Part shown: piece by piece, positions 32,446 through 40,109 of the stretch
Position numbering within the stretch: the stretch's first letter is position 1
How the letters are laid out: each line of letters opens with the position of its first letter
Assembly (NCBI RefSeq): GCF_003990335.1
Contig: NZ_CP034683.1
Span: forward strand, 124,001-188,000
Source of the DNA: Rheinheimera mangrovi
GTDB taxonomy: Bacteria > Pseudomonadota > Gammaproteobacteria > Enterobacterales > Alteromonadaceae
DNA: 64,000 nt
Direction: 5' to 3'
The notes under the pieces: model-generated
Database searches by the model: none
Told to the model about the DNA's origin: nothing
The model's input: the letters and a program-made list of their open reading frames with translations, nothing else
Program-made: the position numbers and the translations under genes

Positions 32446-33159
32446 ATGACCACCCAGCCTTTTGTTCGTCATCTGTCCCGACACTGGCTGCTGGCTGTAT
32501 TCACTCTGGTCGCTTTTGCGCTTTTGATCAAGTTGAGTTACTGGCAATGGCAGCGCGCCGAACAAAAGCAAACTCAATTGGATCAGTTGCACCAGGCAGA
32601 GCAGCAAGGGCCGGTGCAGTGGATAGATTTAGCGTCCATACCAGCGGAGCAACAAGACGGCCTGATGCTACAAGGCAAAGCGGTCTGGTTAAAACCTGCG
32701 GTCTGGCTGTTGGATAATCAGCTGATCCAGGGCAAAGCAGGCTACGACGTGGTGATCCCTGTGCTGGTATCCAATCAGGGCCCAGCAGTTTTAGTGAACT
32801 TGGGTTGGGTTGCTGCGCCGCCCAGCCGCGATCAATTGCCCGAACTTGGCATTCCGGAACAGTTTGATTTAAAAGCGTTATTGCGCACTGAACTCAAAGG
32901 CTTTCGCCTCGGCCAAAATTTAGAAAACACCGGTTTATGGCCACAGCGGATGCAACAAGTGGAACCTGCGGAACTGGCGCAAGTGCTGGGGCAAGAGTTG
33001 GCTCCGGTTCTGCTGTATCAGCAACAATCCCCTTATCTGTACCACTACAACGCTGTGGTGATGCCGCCGGAAAAACACCGGGCTTATGCGCTGCAATGGT
33101 TGCTGCTGGCAGTTGCTGTAGTCGTGATCGGCTGGTTTATGTCAAAGAAGGAGCTGTAA
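32446..33159 (+). CDS. SURF1-family oxidase assembly protein
   Basis: Inner-membrane assembly factor for haem a insertion into subunit I. The 237-aa product has a membrane span at each end (about 12-32 and 213-233) with a soluble domain between, and conserved segments YWQWQRAEQK, NQLIQGKAGYDV and VLVNLGWV. The downstream gene starts immediately at its stop codon, so the assembly genes form one unit. Confidence 0.88.
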   Translation: MTTQPFVRHLSRHWLLAVFTLVAFALLIKLSYWQWQRAEQKQTQLDQLHQAEQQGPVQWIDLASIPAEQQDGLMLQGKAVWLKPAVWLLDNQLIQGKAGYDVVIPVLVSNQGPAVLVNLGWVAAPPSRDQLPELGIPEQFDLKALLRTELKGFRLGQNLENTGLWPQRMQQVEPAELAQVLGQELAPVLLYQQQSPYLYHYNAVVMPPEKHRAYALQWLLLAVAVVVIGWFMSKKEL

Positions 33160-33657
33160 ATGGCGAAGAATAAATTTTTGCTGCTGTTTTTGTTGTGTTC
33201 TTTATTACCGCTAGCCTTTGCTCAGGCGTTTTTATCTTTAGGCTGGTTTGGCGGAGCGACGACCAATAAAGGCCAGTGGTTGACCGAAGAAATTGTGCTG
33301 TTACCTAAAGCCAGTGGTGATGTGCACTGGCGCTTAGCTTATGTCAGCAATAAAACTGACTGTGATGCCGTATGTCAGAACGCCCATTACGGTATGCAGC
33401 AGGTCTATACAGCCCTGGGCCGTAAACAGCAGCATTTAGAGTTATGGCAATCTGGTGGTACTCAGCCACAAAAATTATTGTGGCAGGCTAATCCTGTGGG
33501 GGCTGATGCGTTACAGCAAAAGCTGGTGCTGGTGGATCTGAATGGCCTGGCTTTGATGACTTACCCTGTGACTGCCGACAAAACCCAGATGGTGCAAACC
33601 GGCAAAGCTATTCTGACCGATTTAAACAAACTGCTGAAATACGACAGGGGGCTTTGA
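33160..33657 (+). CDS. Membrane-anchored protein of the cox operon, unknown function
   Basis: A 165-aa protein with an N-terminal hydrophobic segment (about 5-24) and a periplasmic domain. CDAVCQNAHYGMQQVYTALG (about 63-82) resembles the CxxxC region of Sco/thioredoxin-like proteins, suggesting a thiol- or copper-related assembly role. It starts immediately after surf1 and its stop overlaps the ctaA start. The exact family is not recognised. Confidence 0.7.
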   Translation: MAKNKFLLLFLLCSLLPLAFAQAFLSLGWFGGATTNKGQWLTEEIVLLPKASGDVHWRLAYVSNKTDCDAVCQNAHYGMQQVYTALGRKQQHLELWQSGGTQPQKLLWQANPVGADALQQKLVLVDLNGLALMTYPVTADKTQMVQTGKAILTDLNKLLKYDRGL

Positions 33658-34637
33658 TGAGAGCCCTGAAACCTTTAGTCAGTTGCGCCTTAGTATTGGC
33701 CATGCTGGTGATTTTACTAGGCGCTTACACCCGTCTGACCGATGCCGGTTTAGGTTGCCCGGACTGGCCTGGCTGTTACGGTTTTTTAAAAGTACCGGAG
33801 CAGGCCCATCATATTGAGCAGGCAGAAGCTTTATATCCGGATCGACCTGTCGAAAGTCATAAAGCCTGGAATGAGATGATCCACAGGTATTTTGCCGGCA
33901 CTTTGGGGCTGTTGATCCTGGCCATTTTCCTGTTGAGTCTGAAACAAAAACGCTTGTTGTTACCCACTGTGTTATTGGGGCTGGTAATTTTCCAAGCCGC
34001 TTTGGGCATGTGGACTGTGACTTTAGCTTTGCACCCAGTGGTGGTGATGGGGCATTTGCTGGGTGGTTTTAGCTTGCTGTCGTTACTGGCGCTGTATTGG
34101 TGGCAATTACAACCTGCGCCTTTCATTGCTGTAAAGCCAAGCCTGAAGCTGCTGTTTTGGCCTGTATTGCTGGTGCTGGTCGCCCAAATTGCCTTGGGGG
34201 GCTGGACTGCAGCCAACTATGCCGCTTTAGCCTGCATTCAGTTGCCTGTTTGTGAAGCAGGTTGGGCCGGTCAGCTTAATTTTGACGAGGCATTTTCGCT
34301 GCATCTGGGCTACGACAATTACGAATACGGCGTGATGAGCCAAAGCGCCCGCGCCACAGTGCATGTGATGCATAGGGTTGGTGCTGTTGTTACTTTGCTG
34401 GTGGTGGCGGCTTATGCCATAGCCTTGTGGCGCAATAGTTCGGGTTTGATTAAAAACATGGCCAGCATAGTGCTGCTGCTGTTAGTGCTGCAATTTAGTT
34501 TGGGGCTTGCCAACGTGGTGCTGCATTTGCCTTTGGCCAATGCGGTGGCACATAACTTTGTGGCAGCCAATTTAGTCATGTGTCTGGTAGTGATTGGTTA
34601 TCAGCTGCACAGAAACAAGGAGTCTGCTTATGCTTAA
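33657..34637 (+). CDS. ctaA: Haem A synthase
   Basis: COX15/CtaA-type monooxygenase that converts haem O to haem A in the membrane. The 326-aa product has eight hydrophobic spans with conserved [19 protein letters not shown] near the N-terminus and a second copy-like half with paired histidines ([19 protein letters not shown]). The ATG at 33657 shares one base with the stop of the gene upstream; a TTG one codon earlier is possible. Confidence 0.93.
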   Translation: MRALKPLVSCALVLAMLVILLGAYTRLTDAGLGCPDWPGCYGFLKVPEQAHHIEQAEALYPDRPVESHKAWNEMIHRYFAGTLGLLILAIFLLSLKQKRLLLPTVLLGLVIFQAALGMWTVTLALHPVVVMGHLLGGFSLLSLLALYWWQLQPAPFIAVKPSLKLLFWPVLLVLVAQIALGGWTAANYAALACIQLPVCEAGWAGQLNFDEAFSLHLGYDNYEYGVMSQSARATVHVMHRVGAVVTLLVVAAYAIALWRNSSGLIKNMASIVLLLLVLQFSLGLANVVLHLPLANAVAHNFVAANLVMCLVVIGYQLHRNKESAYA

Positions 34638-35535
34638 AGTTCTGGCTTTACCCCAACACTATAGTCAGCAATGGCGTGATTATTACCAGCTGACCAAACC
34701 TAAAGTCGTGGCGCTTTTAGTGCTGACGGCCTGGGTTGGCATGATGCTGGCGCAACCTAGGTTACCCAGATTTGGCCTGATGATAGCCGCCACTTTAGGC
34801 ATAGGCTTATTATCCGCAGCCGCTGCGGCGATGAACCATATAGTGGATCAGCGCATCGATGCGCAAATGGCCCGCACTTATAACAGGCCAGTGGCCCGCG
34901 GCCGTTTATCAACGCAGCAGGCGGTGAAGTTTTCACTGCTGCTGGCAGGTTCTGGTTTTCTGCTGTTATTTATTGCCGTCAATCCACTGACCGCCTGGCT
35001 GACCTTAGCCAGTTTGTTTGGTTATGCCGTGGTCTACACCATGTTTTTAAAAAGGGCGACGCCGCAGAATATTGTCATAGGGGGTTTAGCCGGTGCTATG
35101 CCACCGCTGCTCGGCTGGACAGCCATGACGGCTGAAGTGCATGCCCATGCCTTGTTGCTGGTGATGATTATTTTCACCTGGACGCCTCCGCATTTCTGGG
35201 CTTTGGCTATTCATCGCCGTGACGATTATGCCAAAGTAAATATGCCAATGTTGCCTGTCACTCATGGCATTGAGTTCACCAAAAGTGCAATCTTCCTTTA
35301 TACCCTGGTGCTGTTTTTGGTGTGCTTGCTGCCTTATCTGGTCGGTATGACAGGCGCTGTGTATTTGCTCGGCAGCACCATACTGAACTTAGGTTTTATC
35401 TGGTATGCCTGGCAGTTAAAGTTTAATGCCAAACCAGAAACTGCCATGGCAACTTTTAAGTTTTCGATTTGGCATCTGATGGTATTATTCCTGCTGTTGT
35501 TGCTGGACCATTATTGGTTGATATCAGCGCTTTAA
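34630..35535 (+). CDS. ctaB: Protohaem IX farnesyltransferase (haem O synthase)
   Basis: UbiA-family prenyltransferase that adds farnesyl to haem B, giving haem O for CtaA. The start at 34630 overlaps the end of ctaA by 8 nt and gives 301 aa; an earlier in-frame start would extend 36 nt into ctaA. Motif [19 protein letters not shown] carries the Asp-rich substrate site, and nine hydrophobic spans are visible. E. coli cyoE is the homologue. Confidence 0.94.
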   Translation: MLKVLALPQHYSQQWRDYYQLTKPKVVALLVLTAWVGMMLAQPRLPRFGLMIAATLGIGLLSAAAAAMNHIVDQRIDAQMARTYNRPVARGRLSTQQAVKFSLLLAGSGFLLLFIAVNPLTAWLTLASLFGYAVVYTMFLKRATPQNIVIGGLAGAMPPLLGWTAMTAEVHAHALLLVMIIFTWTPPHFWALAIHRRDDYAKVNMPMLPVTHGIEFTKSAIFLYTLVLFLVCLLPYLVGMTGAVYLLGSTILNLGFIWYAWQLKFNAKPETAMATFKFSIWHLMVLFLLLLLDHYWLISAL

Positions 35536-35551
35536 CAGGAAGATACTTTTT

Positions 35552-36190
35552 ATGCAAAAGTGGTTAGGGGTTGTAGTGGCGGTTGTGGCTTTGGCTGCGG
35601 GTCTGTGGTTATCAGCCAGTTTTAAATCTGATCCCGCTGAGCCTGTGGCCGCTTTGGTCTACCCAAGTCCCAGAGCTTTGACTGAATTTAATTTGCTGGA
35701 TGAACAAAATCAGCCAGTGGGATTAAAGGACTTGCAAGGACACTGGACGCTGGTTTTTGTCGGCTATACCCATTGCCCAGATATTTGCCCTATGACCATG
35801 GCGAAATTAGCGGGCATGTATCAGGACTTAGTCAAGCTGACACCAGAGCCATTAGAGATTTGGTTTGTCTCGGTCGACCCAAAACGGGATACACCAGAGC
35901 AACTGGCCCAATACATCACCTACTTTAAACAAGCTCCGATCAAAGCCAGAACAGCCGATCATAAAGACCTATTCCCTTTTATCCGCCAACTGGGCCTGAT
36001 GTATGCGATTAATGATGGCGCAGAAGACCGATATACAGTCGATCACAGTGCCAGCATAACGCTACTAAACCCCCAAGGCGCTGTAGTAGCTATGTTTAAA
36101 CCTGAAATGAAAGCAGGTGCTGTGCCGCTGATCAATAACCAGCAGTTCCTGGCGGATTATCCTTTGGTGATAGCAACTGCAGCCCGATAA
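35552..36190 (+). CDS. SCO1/SenC copper chaperone
   Basis: Membrane-anchored thioredoxin-fold protein that helps build the CuA centre of subunit II. The 212-aa product has an N-terminal span (about 5-22), the copper motif C75-PDI-C79 and the distal His in VDHSAS. It is the last gene of the cox assembly cluster, 16 nt after ctaB. Confidence 0.93.
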   Translation: MQKWLGVVVAVVALAAGLWLSASFKSDPAEPVAALVYPSPRALTEFNLLDEQNQPVGLKDLQGHWTLVFVGYTHCPDICPMTMAKLAGMYQDLVKLTPEPLEIWFVSVDPKRDTPEQLAQYITYFKQAPIKARTADHKDLFPFIRQLGLMYAINDGAEDRYTVDHSASITLLNPQGAVVAMFKPEMKAGAVPLINNQQFLADYPLVIATAAR

Positions 36191-36310
36191 TCTGAAGGCG
36201 CTGCAACAAACTTCATTCCTTTCTTTACAAAATCAGGCTGCACGCCTTATGGTGGAACTGTATTCATAACAGCTGGTTATGAAGTAAACTCCAGCATAGA
36301 GCACAGCCTG

Positions 36311-37327
36311 ATGAGAAAGTTTTTATCCCGCGCCTTAGCGCCACTACTGATTTTATCTGCGGTATTTAGCTTTAATTTAAGCGCCGAAGATTTTAGTCAG
36401 TATGGTCCAAAACAATTTAGCACCACTAATAAATGGACGGCTATAGTAGCCGCCTATGAGCCGGAAATTAAGGCGATTGACCAGGCCTTTGCAGAGCTTA
36501 AAGACGCAAAAATAGCAAAAACACTGACCATCCGCGGCGTTAAGTATCAACTGGGCCACTACAAAGGTGAACCCATAGTTATTTTTACCACGGGCGTCAG
36601 CGTGCCAAACGCCGCCATGACGATGCAAATGGCGCTGGATTATTTCCCTATTGAACGGGTGGTGATGATGGGGATAGCTGGTGCTGTGAATCCACAATTC
36701 CAGCCGGGCGATATCGCCATTCCTGAGCGTTGGTACTTCCACGATGAATCTGTGTATGCCAATCCTGACCCGGCCAAACCAGGCCAGTATATTCTGCCTG
36801 ACTATTATGAGCAGGCGTTGGCCAGTTACAAAGAGCGTAATAAGCAGGATCCGCATTCACCCGCTTATGAAAACTTTGGTTATATCCATCCCGAAGAAAT
36901 GGCCGTGGTTAAACAAGGCTGGGACGGCCCACAGCAAATGCCGTATTTCACCGCTACGCCACAACTCATTGAGCTGACAAAAAAAGCGGTCGCCACTATA
37001 GATCCTATCAAAATGCCATCTGGTCACCCAATCCAAATCAAAGTGGGTGGTAACGGTGTGACAGGCTCGGTGTTTTTGGACAACGCCCAGTATCGCCAAT
37101 GGTTGCAAAAAGTATTTCAGGCCGAAGTGACTGAAATGGAATCAGCCGCGGTAGCTCAGGTCTGTTTTGTTAACGAAGTCGATTGGATAGTGATCCGCTC
37201 CGTCAGTGATTTAGCCGGCGGCCAACAAGGCAAAAATGCCGAAAATGTCTTTGATGCCATAGCATCAGGCACAGGCACTAAATTGCTGTTGGGATTACTG
37301 GATCAGATTGTGTTGGTGAAGCCATAG
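36311..37327 (+). CDS. Exported nucleoside phosphorylase/nucleosidase-family protein
   Basis: A 338-aa protein with a signal peptide (cleavage near LSAED) fused to a purine nucleoside phosphorylase / MTA-SAH nucleosidase fold. Family features include TTGVSVPNAAMTMQMALDYF, VVMMGIAGAVNPQFQPGDI, the nucleoside-contacting TEMESAAVAQVC near the C-terminus, and IRSVSDLAGG with the catalytic Asp. Periplasmic location is unusual for this fold in E. coli but known in some other bacteria. It may salvage nucleosides outside the membrane. The gene stands alone. Confidence 0.8.
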   Translation: MRKFLSRALAPLLILSAVFSFNLSAEDFSQYGPKQFSTTNKWTAIVAAYEPEIKAIDQAFAELKDAKIAKTLTIRGVKYQLGHYKGEPIVIFTTGVSVPNAAMTMQMALDYFPIERVVMMGIAGAVNPQFQPGDIAIPERWYFHDESVYANPDPAKPGQYILPDYYEQALASYKERNKQDPHSPAYENFGYIHPEEMAVVKQGWDGPQQMPYFTATPQLIELTKKAVATIDPIKMPSGHPIQIKVGGNGVTGSVFLDNAQYRQWLQKVFQAEVTEMESAAVAQVCFVNEVDWIVIRSVSDLAGGQQGKNAENVFDAIASGTGTKLLLGLLDQIVLVKP

Positions 37328-37379
37328 GTTGCAATCGCCGAAGGCATTGCAACGTTGTGCAATCGAAGGCATTACAACC
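37327..37379. repeat. REP palindromes left of the RAYT gene
   Basis: Two adjacent copies: GGTTGCAATCGCC...GGCATTGCAAC at 37327-37353 and GTTGTGCAATCGAAGGCATT plus ACAACC at 37354-37379. They match the palindrome at 38029-38056, on the other side of the transposase gene. Confidence 0.8.
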
Positions 37380-37404
37380 GCTTATGATTTTATGTGCTGA
37401 ATTT

Positions 37405-37929
37405 TTAATCTGTATATAGCTTATCATTTCCCCCTCCAGCCCAATCAACAGAATATACGCCTTGCTTGACCAACAAATGGAAGGTTGAGTAAGGCCAATC
37501 TGATACTTGTTCTACCCAGCCATGCTTCACCGGATTAAAATGTACATAGTCCATATGAGCGTTGAAATCGGTTTGATCGCGGATAAGGTGTTCCCAGTAT
37601 CTGCGTTGCCAGATCCCTCTCTCACCACGTTTTTTTCTGCTTGAATCACAGGGTTCAGTTGCTGGCAAAGCTCTGGAAAATATCAGTTTGATTAGCCGCC
37701 AACGTAACGCGAAATTTGCGTCTCCCTGCGGCAGTTCGATAATACAATGCAGATGTTCAGGCAACACTACCCAAGCGTGAATGATAAAAGGATGCACCTG
37801 TTTTACCTGCCGAACCGCATGACGTAACAGGACTATATGCTCTGTTAGCAAACAGTTGTTGTGTCTTTGATGTAGGTTGACGGTAAAAAAATACGTTCCG
37901 CCTTCAAACCACAAGCGTCGGTAGTTCAT
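37405..37929 (-). CDS. REP-associated tyrosine transposase (RAYT)
   Basis: HUH single-strand transposase related to IS200/IS605, thought to spread REP palindromes. The ATG at 37929 gives 174 aa starting [19 protein letters not shown], the usual RAYT start. The HUH motif is H59-L-H61 (LPEHLHCI) and the nucleophile is Y128 in [14 protein letters not shown] palindromes flank it on both sides, as expected for a REPtron. Confidence 0.92.
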   Translation of the reverse strand: MNYRRLWFEGGTYFFTVNLHQRHNNCLLTEHIVLLRHAVRQVKQVHPFIIHAWVVLPEHLHCIIELPQGDANFALRWRLIKLIFSRALPATEPCDSSRKKRGERGIWQRRYWEHLIRDQTDFNAHMDYVHFNPVKHGWVEQVSDWPYSTFHLLVKQGVYSVDWAGGGNDKLYTD

Positions 37930-37989
37930 AAGACAGAACAAAGTTAGGGATGAAGTTATAGGTGTAGATAAGAAAAACCGGAGAAGCAA

Positions 37990-38056
37990 GATGCATTGCC
38001 CTGCGGGCGAATGCATCCTACGTTTGTAGGTTGTAATCGCCGAAGGCGTTACAACC
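37990..38056. repeat. REP palindromes right of the RAYT gene
   Basis: A hairpin at 37990-38017 (GATGCATT, GCCC, TGC, GGGC, then AATGCATC) and a REP at 38029-38056 (GGTTGTAA, CGCC/GGCG core, TTACAACC). The second is the same family as the left-hand copies; the first is a distinct palindrome. Confidence 0.8.
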
Positions 38057-38061
38057 TTATG

Positions 38062-39069
38062 CTACTCCATCACCCAAGGCTGGGAATACCAGTAGAAATA
38101 TCCCTTTTTACTTAACGAAGGCGCTGTGCAGTTGTAGCGCTTATGGCTGGTTTTGAGTTTTTGGCCAGCCTGAGCGCTAAAGGTATCGGCTTTTAGCCAG
38201 GTTACTTTGATAGGCTCACCATTGCTAAAACAATTCAGCTGGCTGGTTTTAAAATCTGAGCTGTCGATTTGTAATGTCAGAGTAGGCGGATTTGGGCCTT
38301 TCACCGGATCGGCGGCTATATAGGTTTTCACCGGTAAGGCTAGCGTTTTCAGTTTAGGTGTAAAGTGTTTCAGTGCTGCGTATTGGCTAGATGAAGGGTA
38401 ACGCGGCAAACGGGTCATCAGGCTATTCAGGCCGACGGCACCGGATTGTTGGCCTATGCCAACAAAGCCCATGTGTTTCACCATCTGCTCCAGCTCGCCA
38501 CTAAATTCGCCATAAGGGTAAGCCAGCCATTTGTGTTTGATACCTAACTGCTGTTCCAGCTGAGTTTGCGCCAGCAAAATATCGGCTTTCACTCTTTTCA
38601 GCCAAGTCGCTTTGCTTTCGCCTTTATTGGGCGCGGCCAGATGATCATGGTAGGAGCTATGGTTGGCAATAATAACGCCGTCTTTTTGCAGCTGTTTGAT
38701 TTGCTGCCAGCTCATCACTGGGCCTTCTTTACGGTCTATTAAAGCCGGACTTAAAAACACCGTATAAGGGAACCCAAACTCCTGCAAAATCGGGTGGGCC
38801 TGCAGATAGATATTGTCAAAACCATCGTCAAAAGTGATCACCACAGCGTTGTCAGCTGGTTCTTTACCTTGTTGCAGCTGTGCTAACAAAGTATCTAAAC
38901 CTATCACCTGATACTGATGGTCTTTTAAATACTGCAAATGGACCCGAAATTCTCCCGGCGTGACGCTGGTGGAACGAGGCGTCTGAGTGCTGACATGATG
39001 GTACTGCAAAATAATAGCGGCGAAGCTTGGGAAGCTTAGTAAAACCAACAAAAAGGCCAGCAATTTCAT
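38062..39069 (-). CDS. Secreted polysaccharide deacetylase
   Basis: NodB-type carbohydrate esterase (CE4) of 335 aa with a signal peptide (MKLLAFLLVLLSFPSFA). Metal and catalytic residues are visible as TFDD (D81, D82) and H137-xxx-H141 (HSSYHDHL). The C-terminal third is a separate beta-rich region. The internal ATG at 39069 is chosen because of the AGGAG site and the signal peptide. A MITE-like element ends 20 bp before the start codon, so its promoter is either inside that element or displaced. Confidence 0.88.
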   Translation of the reverse strand: MKLLAFLLVLLSFPSFAAIILQYHHVSTQTPRSTSVTPGEFRVHLQYLKDHQYQVIGLDTLLAQLQQGKEPADNAVVITFDDGFDNIYLQAHPILQEFGFPYTVFLSPALIDRKEGPVMSWQQIKQLQKDGVIIANHSSYHDHLAAPNKGESKATWLKRVKADILLAQTQLEQQLGIKHKWLAYPYGEFSGELEQMVKHMGFVGIGQQSGAVGLNSLMTRLPRYPSSSQYAALKHFTPKLKTLALPVKTYIAADPVKGPNPPTLTLQIDSSDFKTSQLNCFSNGEPIKVTWLKADTFSAQAGQKLKTSHKRYNCTAPSLSKKGYFYWYSQPWVME

Positions 39070-39088
39070 TTCAGAACTCCTTTTGACA

Positions 39089-39357
39089 TATATACCCAAG
39101 TGACCTCAAGATGCGAGTTTCAGAGCCGCAGGGCGCTTGCAATGCAAGGCAGCCTGGTGAAGCAATGTCGACACCTTGCGAGACAGGCTAACACCGCAGT
39201 GCAATGGCCCTGCGACTCCCAAAGGGCGGGGTTAAAAGCGCTTTATGCCGCGTTAACTGTTGTCGCTTTAGAGCCACTGAAGCTTCCAACAGCTGCCTTG
39301 CCTAAAGCGCTTTTATCTCCCGCTGAATTCTGCATCTTGAAGTTACTTGGGTATATA
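39089..39357. mobile_element. 269-bp MITE-like element
   Basis: The 26-bp ends are inverted repeats: TATATACCCAAGTGACCTCA then AGATGC at the left, and the same sequence with two changes at the right when read from the other strand. The interior contains paired blocks such as GCAGGGC/GCCCTGC and AAAGCGC motifs and no credible gene. It separates polysaccharide deacetylase from nfuA. Confidence 0.75.
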
Positions 39358-39363
39358 CAACAA

Positions 39364-39382
39364 AGGCCACATCAAGTGGCCT
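39364..39382 (-). terminator. Terminator after nfuA
   Basis: AGGCCAC, ATCAA, GTGGCCT hairpin; on the minus strand a T-rich tail (TTTGTTGT) follows it. It lies 23 nt after the nfuA stop. Confidence 0.55.
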
Positions 39383-39405
39383 CTGTAGCTTATACAAACA
39401 ACAGC

Positions 39406-39984
39406 TTAATAGTAAGAATGCTCACCACGCTGGTGATCCGTCACATCCCGTACTGCGGTTAATTCACCGGCAAAACGTTGCAGTAGTTCTTTTTCGATAC
39501 CTTCTTTTAAGGTTAAATCGACTTGCGAACAACCGTTACAGCCGCCACCAAATTGCAGCACAGCTACGCCGTCGTCTGTCAATTCAACCACTGAAACCCG
39601 GCCACCGTGGTTGGCTAATTGTGGGTTGATTTCGGCGTCAATAACGTATTGTACTTTTTCCTTCAGCGAAGCGTCGTCATTCACCTTACGTACTTTGGCG
39701 TTTGGCGCTTTTAACGTCAGCTGAGAACCCATCTGATCGGTAACAAAATCGATTTCGGCGTCGACTAAAAAGGGTTTGCTTTCCGCATCCACTATGGCCA
39801 TAAAGCCGTCAAATGGCAGCTCTAAATCTGTGCTTTCTACCGCGTCGGCAGGGCAGTAGGACACGCCACATTCCGCAGAAACAGTGCCCGGGTTGACCAC
39901 GAAGACTCGGATATGAGTGCCGGCGGCCTGTTTTTCCAGCAGCTTACGAAAATGGCTCTGCGCCTGTTCAGAAATGGTGATCAT
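39406..39984 (-). CDS. nfuA: Fe/S biogenesis protein NfuA
   Basis: Carrier of [4Fe-4S] clusters to target proteins under stress. The product is 192 aa (E. coli 191): a degenerate A-type domain (about 1-95) followed by the Nfu domain with C149-xx-C152 ([16 protein letters not shown]). It is upstream of no obvious partner here; in E. coli it lies next to the comF-like gntX and bioH, which are also nearby (42.6-44.1 kb). Confidence 0.95.
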   Translation of the reverse strand: MITISEQAQSHFRKLLEKQAAGTHIRVFVVNPGTVSAECGVSYCPADAVESTDLELPFDGFMAIVDAESKPFLVDAEIDFVTDQMGSQLTLKAPNAKVRKVNDDASLKEKVQYVIDAEINPQLANHGGRVSVVELTDDGVAVLQFGGGCNGCSQVDLTLKEGIEKELLQRFAGELTAVRDVTDHQRGEHSYY

Positions 39985-40109
39985 CGGTAGTACCTGACTA
40001 AATTACTAGGTTAATGGCTATGATACTCTGACTTCTTGTGCCTTGCCAGCCCCGCTTGTCGGGCCGGACTTTTTATTGCTAAGGTAGCGGCCAGAAAGGG
40101 AGAACAACA

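Noticed and set aside
36377-36856. A 159-codon minus-strand frame opposite the nucleosidase gene
   Set aside because: Antisense to a strong gene with signal peptide and domain; nothing recognisable in the product.
39100-39462. A 120-codon plus-strand frame before nfuA
   Set aside because: Most of it lies in the MITE-like element and the rest overlaps nfuA on the other strand; the product has no family features.
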